Below are positions 1 to 5,000 of a stretch of 8,284 bases of DNA, piece by piece. A program made the position numbers and the translations under genes. The stretch covers positions 1 through 8,284 of the forward strand of contig BBCA01000084.1 of assembly GCA_001311805.1 (NCBI GenBank), in the 5' to 3' direction. Position 1 is the first letter of the stretch; each line of letters opens with the position of its first letter. The stretch is from Lentibacillus juripiscarius JCM 12147 (lineage in GTDB: Bacteria; Bacillota; Bacilli; Bacillales_D; Amphibacillaceae). The notes beneath the pieces are model-generated. The model did not search any database and was not told the origin of the DNA. It was given only the letters and a program-made list of their open reading frames with translations.

Positions 1-2
1 TT

Positions 3-368
3 CTAGTTGGACTGGTTTTGTACTTTGTCTTCCAGCTCTTTCAGGCTTGATTCGATTTGCATCAGGTATTCCTGGATATTCTCCTGGTGTGGGTCCACCG
101 TTTCTTTCCATGTTTTAACGGAATTTTTCATTTCTTGTGTAAGTTCCCTAACCAGAACAGCTCCCTCTTTGGACGTTTGCGTGATCTGTTCTTTCAAACG
201 AATGCTATCGTTTCTTAGCTTTTCAAAAAGCTCCTTCCATTCCACACTTTGCTCTTTTGCCCGATTACGAAGATCCTTGCCGGATTCAGGTGTGCTCAGC
301 AATGCTGTAGCAGCACCAGCCGCGCCGCCGGCAATAATGCCAAGAATAAACGATTTTCCCTTTGCCAT
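3..368 (-). CDS. yhaH: YtxH-domain protein, YhaH-like
   Basis: A 121-residue protein with the YtxH-family layout: a short basic start (MAKGK), one glycine/alanine-rich membrane segment at about residues 6-24, the family-typical turn STPESGKDLR just after it, then a long charged helical tail (about 35-118) that probably forms a coiled coil. The start is supported by a GGAAGGGAG ribosome binding site about 9 bases upstream. It lies downstream of trpP on the same strand, and B. subtilis yhaH (about the same length) also sits beside trpP, so the symbol rests on family plus gene order. YtxH proteins are small membrane-anchored proteins, some of them stress-induced, with no defined biochemical activity. 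A trpP terminator lies between the two genes, so yhaH probably has its own promoter, which I could not identify. Confidence 0.88.
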   Translation of the reverse strand: MAKGKSFILGIIAGGAAGAATALLSTPESGKDLRNRAKEQSVEWKELFEKLRNDSIRLKEQITQTSKEGAVLVRELTQEMKNSVKTWKETVDPHQENIQEYLMQIESSLKELEDKVQNQSN

Positions 369-402
369 ACGTTTACGCTCCCTTCCACATTCTTCTATAT
401 TT

Positions 403-414
403 TTTACCGGTAAA
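403..414. promoter_or_regulatory. 12-bp perfect palindrome upstream of yhaH
   Basis: TTTACCGGTAAA is a perfect palindrome in the short gap between the trpP terminator and the yhaH start, about 35 bases upstream of that start. It could be an operator or chance. On the minus strand it is followed by an A-rich stretch and TATAGA, which could be part of a promoter, but the spacing does not fit a standard sigma-A pair. I assign no regulator. Confidence 0.25.
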
Positions 415-420
415 GATGCC

Positions 421-454
421 TAAAAATCCCCTGACAAAAGAGTGCCAGGGGATT
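421..454 (-). terminator. Rho-independent terminator of trpP
   Basis: On the minus strand a 9-bp perfect stem (AATCCCCTG pairing with CAGGGGATT, 446-454 with 425-433) with a 12-base loop runs into a TTTTTA tract. It begins about 30 bases past the trpP stop and ends before yhaH, so it separates the two transcripts. Confidence 0.85.
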
Positions 455-484
455 GATGGATGGATAGTGTTGCATGGTGTACAT

Positions 485-1004
485 CTAGGCTGCTTTCAGT
501 GGCTGTGACCGTTTTAATACAGATTGGACGATTGGATAAACAACTACCATGAAAGCTGTATTCAAGCACGCCGCCGGCAGTACGATCGTCGCAAACAGCA
601 GTGTGAACGCGCCGTCCATCAGCCCGATGATGTAGAGTGCGACGGTCAGGAAGATGGAACCACTGATCATCGTTCCGGCTGCGGTCAGTACCGGCACATT
701 TATTTTGCTGTTCATATGATCTTTGACTAGCAGCAGCAGCCCAAAAACAGGATACCGGTAATCGGTTTATCAATCATGTTTGCAATCTGTCCCCCGGGAG
801 TCTGTGTTGTCAATGCTGAAATGAAACCGGCTCCCAGTGATAATACAGCGACATATTTTGCTTTCGGGAAAAGCATGATTCCCAGAAACATCATGGAAAG
901 CAACATGTCAGGTTTCATTCCGTAAAGAATGGCGGTATAATAAAGTGCAATACAGCCCCAATCCCCAGCAGCATCGATAAAAGCACCAAAACTCTTGTAT
1001 TCAT
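485..1004 (-). pseudogene. trpP: Tryptophan transporter TrpP, broken by two frameshifts
   Basis: Three consecutive reading frames together spell one TrpP-like membrane protein. Frame 1 from ATG at 1004 gives MNTRVLVLLSMLLGIG and ends at HFIIPPFFTE. Frame 2 starts at 918 with MKPDMLLSMMFLGIMLFPK and includes TPGGQIANMIDKPITG. Frame 3 from about 740 gives LLLLVKDHMNSKINVPVL and ends at 485 with VLKRSQPLKAA. The shifts lie at about 919-922 (ACGGAATG, where ACGGGAATG would restore the frame) and 740-747 (a T5-G3 run). Each is repaired by one added base, giving about 173 residues, close to the B. subtilis protein of about 172. TrpP imports tryptophan through the cytoplasmic membrane. There is no other damage along the gene, so it is either very recently inactivated or carries sequencing errors. 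It lies downstream of hit on the same strand, with its own promoter and terminator. Confidence 0.85.
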
Positions 1005-1034
1005 TTCTAATCTCTCCTCTTCTCAGCTAAGCTA
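992..1034 (-). promoter_or_regulatory. TRAP-binding triplet repeat over the trpP start
   Basis: Read on the minus strand, six (T/G)AG triplets sit exactly five bases apart: TAG, TAG, GAG, GAG, GAG, TAG at 1034-1007, each separated by two bases. The same five-base register continues through the ATG (1004-1002), a TAC and a further GAG at 994-992, giving nine slots of which seven match KAG. In B. subtilis, tryptophan-loaded TRAP (MtrB) binds such a nine-repeat site over the trpP ribosome binding site and start and blocks translation. The ribosome binding site here (AGAGGAGAG) is itself made of the repeats, so the same mechanism is expected. The host's mtrB gene is not in this window. Confidence 0.87.
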
Positions 1035-1083
1035 ATGTTGGCTTTCCAGCTGTGCACGCTGCCAGCTGCGAAAACATACTATC

Positions 1084-1092
1084 AGTATAACA
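1084..1092 (-). promoter_or_regulatory. Extended -10 promoter for trpP
   Basis: The minus strand carries TGTTATACT, a TGn-type extended -10 with a good TATACT hexamer, in the gap between hit and trpP. No convincing -35 is seen 16-18 bases upstream. Transcription from it would give a leader of about 70 bases holding a CAGCTG inverted repeat (1049-1072 region) and then the TRAP site. Confidence 0.55.
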
Positions 1093-1129
1093 AAAAACCG
1101 CAAAAATAAAAGTGGTAATTTTCTAAAAT

Positions 1130-1555
1130 TTACAAAGATGCATTAAGTTCCTGTGCGATATTCTGAAGGTCATCCTGCGTGTAATCATCCGAATGTACTG
1201 TCCAGTTTGATGAAAACCCATCATTTTCTCCATAGCGCGGAATCAGGTGAATATGTAGGTGAAATACGGATTGGTCAGCGGGCTTTTCATTGTTGTTCAA
1301 AAGATTCATACCGATGGGCTGATAAGTACTTTTGATGGCGTCTGCGATTTTTGGGATGCGCTCAAACAATTTTCCGGCAACTTCCGGTGGTGTTTCGTAA
1401 ATATTCTTCGTATGTGTTTTCGGTATGACCAGTGTGTGTCCTTTTGTTACTTGGGAGATGTCCAGAAATGCATAAACGGCTTCGTCTTCATACACTTTTG
1501 CCGACGGAATTTCGCCGTCGATTATCTTGCAGAAAATACAATCCTCATGAGCCAT
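1130..1555 (-). CDS. hit: HIT-family nucleotide-binding protein Hit
   Basis: A 141-residue protein of the histidine-triad family, full length compared with B. subtilis Hit (about 145). The catalytic triad motif HLHIHLIP is at about residues 98-105. The N-terminal CIFCKII has the paired cysteines that, with downstream histidines, bind zinc in many HIT proteins, and residues 32-48 (DISQVTKGHTLVIPKTH) are the usual strand and nucleotide-contact region. HIT proteins of this branch hydrolyse purine nucleoside phosphoramidates or related adducts in the cytoplasm. The start has an AGGAG ribosome binding site nine bases upstream. It precedes trpP on the same strand. In B. subtilis the ecs transporter operon starts divergently beside hit. 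That operon is not seen here. Confidence 0.95.
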   Translation of the reverse strand: MAHEDCIFCKIIDGEIPSAKVYEDEAVYAFLDISQVTKGHTLVIPKTHTKNIYETPPEVAGKLFERIPKIADAIKSTYQPIGMNLLNNNEKPADQSVFHLHIHLIPRYGENDGFSSNWTVHSDDYTQDDLQNIAQELNASL

Positions 1556-1585
1556 GCCAAATCACTCCTGTTCCTGTTTTAATCT

Positions 1586-1615
1586 ATTGTATATTGAGAG
1601 CAGGGGAGAAGTAAA
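1586..1615 (-). promoter_or_regulatory. Probable sigma-A promoter of hit
   Basis: On the minus strand TTTACT (1615-1610) and TACAAT (1591-1586) are separated by 18 bases, and the -10 lies about 30 bases upstream of the hit start. Both hexamers are imperfect, so this is a candidate only. Confidence 0.4.
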
Positions 1616-1631
1616 GCAATCCTAAAGAAAA

Positions 1632-1659
1632 CTTGGCAAGCGCCAAGCCTTTTAGGCGC
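1632..1659. repeat. Two overlapping hairpins at the junction with the accessory block
   Basis: CTTGGC (1632-1637) pairs with GCCAAG (1642-1647) over a 4-base loop, and GCGCC (1640-1644) pairs with GGCGC (1655-1659). The two share bases, so only one can form at a time. The region 1556-1870 has no supported gene. It holds the hit promoter, this element, an AT-rich stretch and the first repeat fragment of the array. From memory similar GCCAAGCCTTTTAGGCGC-like segments recur in Bacillaceae genomes, which I cannot verify here. Confidence 0.4.
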
Positions 1660-1797
1660 AGGTACTTAGCTTAGTTGCACTTATAATTAGGACGTTAAAA
1701 TTTTTACTGTATAGAGTAATCACCTTAGCAAAATGAGGGTGGAGTCTTCTCGCCTAAAATGATAAAGTTTGATACATTTACATTGACAAACCAATTG

Positions 1798-1831
1798 CAA
1801 CTGTTCCGCAAACGGGCCATTTTATTGCATA
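1798..1831 (+). repeat. Array repeat, copy 1 (partial)
   Basis: CTGTTCCGCAAACGGGCCAT followed by TTTATTGCATAA matches the ends of the fuller copies: the TATTCCGTAAA part and the AAGGGCCATTTT part. The central GGGCGC...GCGCC hairpin is missing, as if the middle had been deleted. It lies just upstream of the first small gene and marks the left edge of the array. Confidence 0.55.
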
Positions 1832-1870
1832 AAATTCAAAGTGTATTCCATTTAAGAGAAGGTGTAAAAG

Positions 1871-2107
1871 ATGAAAAAATACGTGGTGTTTATATTAAGT
1901 TTCGGTTTGTTATATGTGGTAGGTCAAGTTTTATCAGGTTGGCTTCTGACAGCACTTTATACTCCCGACCTATCTTCAGTGAATGGTAATATTGAACAAG
2001 AAGTGGAATTTGGTCGGATTTCAATAATTCCTTTTTTGATAACCCTTTTGGTGGCGACCATAGCCTACTTTTTCTCTCAAAGATTATTTATATCTAGGAA
2101 CAAATAG
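1871..2107 (+). CDS. Small two-span membrane protein, unknown function
   Basis: A 78-residue protein with two strongly hydrophobic segments, about residues 5-30 (VVFILSFGLLYVVGQVL) and 50-70 (SIIPFLITLLVATIAYFF), joined by an acidic loop and ending in a basic tail (RLFISRNK). A GAGAAGGTG ribosome binding site lies six to seven bases before the ATG, and the stop is followed at once by a repeat copy. I cannot assign a family or function. It resembles uncharacterised small Bacillus membrane proteins. It is the first gene of the array. Confidence 0.78.
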   Translation: MKKYVVFILSFGLLYVVGQVLSGWLLTALYTPDLSSVNGNIEQEVEFGRISIIPFLITLLVATIAYFFSQRLFISRNK

Positions 2108-2110
2108 TTC

Positions 2111-2222
2111 ACCAATCGGGCGCTTATCGCGAACAAGGTAAGCGTCATTTTTAGAGAAAAAGGATTGAGTTAGTTCCTGGAATTTGAAATAATTGGTATA
2201 AATCAAAGGCAGTATTGTTAAA
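2111..2222 (+). repeat. Array repeat, copy 2 (long form)
   Basis: A hairpin GGCGCTTA (2119-2126) with TAAGCGTC (2139-2146), eight pairs including one G-T, is followed by ATTTTT, so it could end transcription of the upstream gene. About 70 further bases (through TGAAATAATTGGTATAA) are closely matched by copy 6 at 3982-4097. These two copies form a long-form subfamily. The tail contains TGGTATAAA, which resembles an extended -10 and might start transcription of the next gene. That is inference. Confidence 0.8.
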
Positions 2223-2241
2223 TGTAGTCTGGAGGTTTAAA

Positions 2242-2508
2242 GTGAGAAACTGGATTTTTCACAGCCTCAACATAATGGTTTTTATTATTGTAGAGGCAAT
2301 CTGTTTATTTGCTTTTTTAAGTGTTAATTCACTTTTTATTCGTTTTATTATTATAGCTACTGTTGTTTGGTGGGGAATTTTTTATTTTATTCAATTTCGA
2401 AAAGAAACATATGCTTGGAGACTTATCTGGTTTTTAATTTCTGTAACCGTTTTGTGGTTTTGGATAGATTACTGGAATTTCGCATCGTTAGGGGGCTGGA
2501 AGATTTAA
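2242..2508 (+). CDS. Small three-span membrane protein, first of a tandem pair
   Basis: Start chosen at GTG 2242, not the upstream ATG at 2215, because a GGAGG lies seven bases before the GTG and because the protein from there (VRNWIFHSLNI) aligns from its first residue with the next gene product (MRNRIFHILNI). 88 residues with three hydrophobic segments at about 9-30, 33-53 and 62-80. Tryptophan-rich: VVWWGIFYFIQFRKE then WRLIWFLIS matches VWWGAFYWIQLSRKE and WRVAWFLIS of the neighbour. Function unknown. It ends directly at the next start codon (TAA then ATG), so the two are probably co-translated. Confidence 0.78.
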   Translation: MRNWIFHSLNIMVFIIVEAICLFAFLSVNSLFIRFIIIATVVWWGIFYFIQFRKETYAWRLIWFLISVTVLWFWIDYWNFASLGGWKI

Positions 2509-2790
2509 ATGAGAAATCGGATTTTTCACATCCTCAACATAGTTATTTTAATAATTATTGTACCGATTAGTCTATTAGCTTGGTTCGGAAATGCAATGAG
2601 CCAGGTGTCTTACCCTGGGATAGACTTTGCAATTATGACGACTTATGTGTGGTGGGGTGCTTTTTATTGGATTCAGCTTTCAAGAAAAGAGACCGTATGG
2701 CGAGTGGCTTGGTTCCTCATCTCCCTCGGTGTTCTATCGTATTGGATGGCTGGTGGCGGTGCCTCTTTCTGGAATTTGATATTCGAATAA
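2509..2790 (+). CDS. Small three-span membrane protein, second of a tandem pair
   Basis: 93 residues, paralogous to the preceding gene along its whole length, with the same three hydrophobic segments and the conserved YVWWGAFYWIQLSRKE block. The duplication is also visible in the DNA and includes the ribosome binding site and start: CTGGAGGTTTAAAGTGAGAA upstream of the first gene corresponds to CTGGAAGATTTAAATGAGAA here. The ribosome binding site is weaker (GGAAG) and the start abuts the previous stop, so translational coupling is likely. The product differs mainly in the middle (GNAMSQVSYPG) and the C-terminal tail. Unknown function. Confidence 0.78.
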   Translation: MRNRIFHILNIVILIIIVPISLLAWFGNAMSQVSYPGIDFAIMTTYVWWGAFYWIQLSRKETVWRVAWFLISLGVLSYWMAGGGASFWNLIFE

Positions 2791-2866
2791 ATTAGATGAA
2801 AGTCTTTGAAAGTCTTAACATAGCTAATCTAATAAAATGCAATCGTGATAGCAGCCAACAACAGGA

Positions 2867-2950
2867 CTATTCCGTAAAAGGGCGCACTTCTGGAATAAGG
2901 ATCAGCGCCCGCATTATACATAAGGGCCATTTTGTGGAGCAGTGTATGTT
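2867..2950 (+). repeat. Array repeat, copy 3 (full form)
   Basis: The best full copy. TATTCC (2868-2873) can pair with GGAATA (2892-2897), and GGGCGC (2880-2885) can pair with GCGCCC (2905-2910). The two pairings interlock. The 3' part AAGGGCCATTTTGTGGAGCA follows. It lies in the 200-base gap after the tandem pair. The rest of the gap (2791-2866, 2951-2989) shows no gene. Confidence 0.8.
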
Positions 2951-2989
2951 AAAATTGAAATAAATCATCGGTAAAAGGAGTTTTATTTT

Positions 2990-3152
2990 ATGACGACAAA
3001 AGAGTTAAATAAAAATAAAATCAGAATAGATATTTCTCGAACTATACTCGCAATACTTCTGTTCTTTGGTATATACACTTTTTTTTAATAAGGAACCGGT
3101 CGCTGCTAAGTTACTTGCAATGGGAGGTTCTATTGGATTTTGTTTTTATTAA
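2990..3152 (+). pseudogene. Small one-span protein gene, frameshifted in a T tract
   Basis: ATG at 2990 has an AAAAGGAG ribosome binding site nine bases upstream. The frame reads MTTKELNKNKIRIDISRTIL then AILLFFGIYTFF and stops at 3088 after 32 residues, inside a run of eight T (3079-3086). With one T fewer it continues as NKEPVAAKLLAMGGSIGFCF and ends at 3152, about 53 residues. A second shift in the T5 run at 3143-3147 would allow a further LLIMSFRSLSTSNN. The T8 run could be a slippage switch, a sequencing error or a real mutation. The product as written is a very short basic peptide with one membrane segment. No function can be assigned. Confidence 0.5.
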
Positions 3153-3201
3153 TTATGTCCTTTAGGTCGCTATCAACATCAAATAATTAATCATCTATTT
3201 A

Positions 3202-3245
3202 GTTCCATTAAAGGGTGCTATTACTGAACAAATTTGTGGTGATTT
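3202..3245 (+). repeat. Array repeat, copy 4 (degenerate)
   Basis: TTCCATTAAAGGGTGCTATT, then ACTGAACAAA and TTGTGGTGAT, follow the order of the full copies (TTCCGTAAAAGGGCGC, CTGGAATAA, TTGTGG) with several changes, including GGGTGC for GGGCGC. The 3' hairpin arm is not recognisable. Confidence 0.45.
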
Positions 3246-3268
3246 TGAAAGAAGGGGCGGGACTTTAA

Positions 3269-3478
3269 TTGACATATTTTAAAATCAGTATAGTTCTATT
3301 TTTGATTAGCATATGTCTGTTGCTTATTGGGTTATTTGTGGAGAAGATAAATTATGGCTTTATTATTGCGGGTATGATTGTCAATTATATAGGGGTGGCT
3401 ATGATGATAACTGGTGCTATAAAAGGTTTAAAAAAGTTAATTAAAGTTGTTCTTCAATCGGGCGCTTTCGCGGAATAA
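3269..3478 (+). CDS. Small two-span membrane protein whose C-terminus is encoded by a repeat
   Basis: A 69-residue protein starting at TTG 3269, chosen because GAAGGGGCGGGA lies about seven bases upstream. Two hydrophobic segments at about 4-24 and 29-51, then a basic stretch (KGLKKLIK). The last residues, LQSGAFAE, and the stop are read from repeat copy 5 (CAATCGGGCGCTTTCGCGGA then ATAA), so the repeat contributes the end of the protein. Function unknown. Confidence 0.75.
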   Translation: MTYFKISIVLFLISICLLLIGLFVEKINYGFIIAGMIVNYIGVAMMITGAIKGLKKLIKVVLQSGAFAE

Positions 3479-3480
3479 TT
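3455..3480 (+). repeat. Array repeat, copy 5 (5' part only)
   Basis: CAATCGGGCGCTTTCGCGGA followed by ATAA matches the 5' half of the other copies. The GCGCC arm and the GGGCCATTTT part are absent, and the sequence passes directly into the leader of the acetyltransferase gene. The stop of the preceding ORF is the TAA of the conserved GGAATAA. Confidence 0.6.
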
Positions 3481-3546
3481 GCAGGATTTTTGATGGAAAA
3501 TTGAATGAGAAAATAAGCTGACATACATTTAAAGAGGAGATTAGCA

Positions 3547-3981
3547 ATGGATACTCCAACTATTAAAGAACTTCAATCCCGAGGGGAAATTCTTGAGGCT
3601 TTTCCAGTAATAAATCAATTACGTACTCATCTTGATAAAAAAGCCTATCTTGATTTGGTAACGGAAGCCAAGGAAAGGGACATGTACAGACTATTCGCTT
3701 TGTATGACCAAGGAGAAATTGTTGCGGTTACAGGGTTTAAACCCATGATCACACTTTATTACGGGCGCTTTGTTTGGGTATGCGATTTGGTCACTGATGA
3801 AAATAAACGTTCAAATGGTTATGGTGAAAGCCTGTTATCCTACGTACATGAGTGGGCTAAAGCAAGTGGCTACGAAAGCGTTGCCTTATCATCAGGATTA
3901 AAGCGTACCAATGCACACCGATTTTATGAAGAAAAAATGAATTATGACAAAGTGAGCTTTGTATTTAAAAAACCTTTATAA
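3547..3981 (+). CDS. GNAT-family N-acetyltransferase
   Basis: A 144-residue single-domain GNAT protein, the normal length for the family. Strands at about 66-84 ([17 protein letters not shown]) lead into the acetyl-CoA pyrophosphate loop [11 protein letters not shown] (about 88-98, the R/Q-x-x-G-x-G/A type), followed by the helix [12 protein letters not shown] and the C-terminal strand and helix with [19 protein letters not shown], typical of motif B. It should transfer acetyl from acetyl-CoA to an amine. The substrate cannot be told. The ribosome binding site GAGGAGA is six to seven bases before the ATG. It is the only clearly enzymatic single-gene unit of the array, between repeat copies 5 and 6. 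Confidence 0.88.
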   Translation: MDTPTIKELQSRGEILEAFPVINQLRTHLDKKAYLDLVTEAKERDMYRLFALYDQGEIVAVTGFKPMITLYYGRFVWVCDLVTDENKRSNGYGESLLSYVHEWAKASGYESVALSSGLKRTNAHRFYEEKMNYDKVSFVFKKPL

Positions 3982-4097
3982 AGCAAACGGGCGCTTATCG
4001 CGAATAAGGTAAGTGCCATTTTTATAGAAAAAAGATTGAGTTAATTCTTGGAATTTGAAATAATTGGTATCAAGTTAAAGGGACAGATTGTTGTATA
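3982..4097 (+). repeat. Array repeat, copy 6 (long form)
   Basis: Very similar over about 110 bases to copy 2. The hairpin GGCGCTTA (3990-3997) with TAAGTGCC (4010-4017) is followed by ATTTTT. The G-T pair falls at the same stem position as in copy 2, where the changed base differs on the 3' arm, so pairing is kept. It could act as a terminator for the acetyltransferase gene. Confidence 0.8.
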
Positions 4098-4181
4098 AAT
4101 TTTGGTGAGTTTTCACGGTAAGAAAGGCAGAAAGGGTGACATCCAATTTTTCTACTTATAAAGGTGGTCTTGGGAGTTCTA

Positions 4182-4247
4182 ATGTTTATCGCAGGATATA
4201 AAACTGCAGAAAAAACAAATAAAAGAAGTAAATTATTACGGAGGTAA
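4182..4247 (+). CDS. Possible small-protein remnant
   Basis: ATG at 4182 with GGGAG five bases upstream opens a 21-residue frame with the basic tail KTAEKTNKRSKLLRR. The same frame is open back to a stop at about 4137 and would add PIFLLIKVVLGVL, a plausible membrane segment, but no good start with a ribosome binding site precedes it. It may be the 3' part of a damaged array gene, or a short basic peptide, or nothing. It occupies the position of a gene between repeat copies 6 and 7. Nothing else is seen in 4098-4254. Confidence 0.3.
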   Translation: MFIAGYKTAEKTNKRSKLLRR

Positions 4248-4254
4248 CAGTTAA

Positions 4255-4325
4255 TGCAACCGGGCACTGTTCCAGAATAAAGGGTAACGTCCAAATTGCA
4301 ATTGTAGGGCCAGATTGTGGCACAG
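4255..4325 (+). repeat. Array repeat, copy 7 (divergent)
   Basis: GCAACCGGGCACTGTTCCAG, then AATAAAGG, AACGTCC and TAGGGCCAGATTGTGG, follow the order of the full copies with GGGCAC for GGGCGC and CCAGAATAA for CTGGAATAA. The central hairpin is weak (GGGC or GGAC type against GTCC). Confidence 0.55.
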
Positions 4326-4526
4326 GGAATTAACTACTTAGGGGGGGATTGTATTGCAACAAAGAAAATTATTTTGGTTAGGTTTTTATTGTTTGCTGTA
4401 GGTGGCCTATCTTTGGCTGTAATTCAAAATGAATTTAACAGTACTAACATCATATTTTTTATTATTGCTGTGACTGGATTACTTCTTATTAGCGTACCTA
4501 AAATTAGGAAAAATAAGGAAACCTAA
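4317..4526 (+). CDS. Small two-span membrane protein, start uncertain
   Basis: The open frame from GTG 4317 gives 69 residues, with two hydrophobic segments (about 18-36, ILVRFLLFAVGGLSLAVI, and 44-61, NIIFFIIAVTGLLLISV) and the basic tail PKIRKNKET. The GTG lies inside repeat copy 7 and has no strong ribosome binding site, so it is probably not the real start. A strong AGGGGGGG site at 4340-4347 points to a start near 4353. In frame only an ATT is there, whereas TTG at 4354 is one base out of frame. A missing A in the run at 4365-4368 would join that TTG to the membrane frame. Function unknown. Confidence 0.6.
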   Translation: MAQGINYLGGDCIATKKIILVRFLLFAVGGLSLAVIQNEFNSTNIIFFIIAVTGLLLISVPKIRKNKET

Positions 4527-4566
4527 ACAACGGCTCAGACATAGTGGTATTAGTTGAATATCTTAA

Positions 4567-4650
4567 GCAATCGGGCGCTAATCAGGAATAAATATTAGCG
4601 CCTAATCTGGCTATAGGGATCAGATTGCGGTGTCAAATATGGATCATTAC
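4567..4650 (+). repeat. Array repeat, copy 8 (strong hairpin)
   Basis: GGCGCTAAT (4574-4582) and ATTAGCGCC (4594-4602) form a perfect 9-bp stem with an 11-base loop, the longest central hairpin in the array. The stem extension (TAAT with ATTA) differs from that of other copies, which suggests that pairing is conserved while sequence drifts. The 3' part is divergent (TATAGGGATCAGATTGCGG). Confidence 0.75.
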
Positions 4651-4666
4651 GAGGGGAGTGTGAATT

Positions 4667-4870
4667 ATGCAAAGAACAAGAAAAAATACAGTGTTAAAGG
4701 CAATCGGACTTTCACTGCTTTTTACGATTATTGCTTTTCTTGTTGTAGATAACCCTAAGCCTAATACAGCAGTTTATTTGCTTGTTGGGTGGATTGTTTC
4801 ATTTGCAGCAATTTGCATTATATCTTTAATCACCTCAAGAGCACATAAGAAATTTTTGAAAGAGAGTTAA
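4667..4870 (+). CDS. Small two-span membrane protein, unknown function
   Basis: 67 residues: a basic start (MQRTRKNTVLK), hydrophobic segments at about 11-28 (AIGLSLLFTIIAFLVV) and 35-56 (AVYLLVGWIVSFAAICIISL), a short polar turn DNPKPNT between them, and a basic tail (RAHKKFLKES). This predicts both ends in the cytoplasm. A GAGGGGAG ribosome binding site lies eight bases before the ATG. No family recognised. It is flanked by repeat copies 8 and 9. Confidence 0.78.
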   Translation: MQRTRKNTVLKAIGLSLLFTIIAFLVVDNPKPNTAVYLLVGWIVSFAAICIISLITSRAHKKFLKES

Positions 4871-4878
4871 ACTGTTCT

Positions 4879-4990
4879 ACAATACCAGCTCATAGCAGAA
4901 AAAGACTATTCAATCATCGGGCGCAAATCTGGAATAAAGCTGCGCCTGATATTGCTTTAAAGGGCCATTTTGTGGAACAAGATGCTTTAT
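4879..4990 (+). repeat. Array repeat, copy 9 (full form)
   Basis: Contains both pairings: TATTC (4907-4911) with GAATA (4932-4936), and GGCGCA (4920-4925) with TGCGCC (4941-4946), interlocked. The 3' part is AAAGGGCCATTTTGTGGAAC. The 5' part, AATACCAGCTCATAGCAGAA followed by AAAGACTATTCAATCATCGG, is almost identical to that of copy 12 (6351-6396), with two differences in about 44 bases. Confidence 0.8.
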
Positions 4991-5000
4991 TGAGAGGGTG

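Noticed and set aside
420..773. Minus-strand 117-codon open frame overlapping trpP
   Set aside because: Its product has no membrane character, while another frame spells the TrpP C-terminal half. It is a shadow frame of the frameshifted gene.
1759..1989. Plus-strand 76-codon frame before the first array gene
   Set aside because: No ribosome binding site, crosses repeat copy 1, and overlaps the better supported membrane protein gene at 1871 in another frame.
4070..4294. Minus-strand 74-codon open frame
   Set aside because: It runs against the direction of all array genes, lacks a ribosome binding site and overlaps repeat copies 6 and 7.
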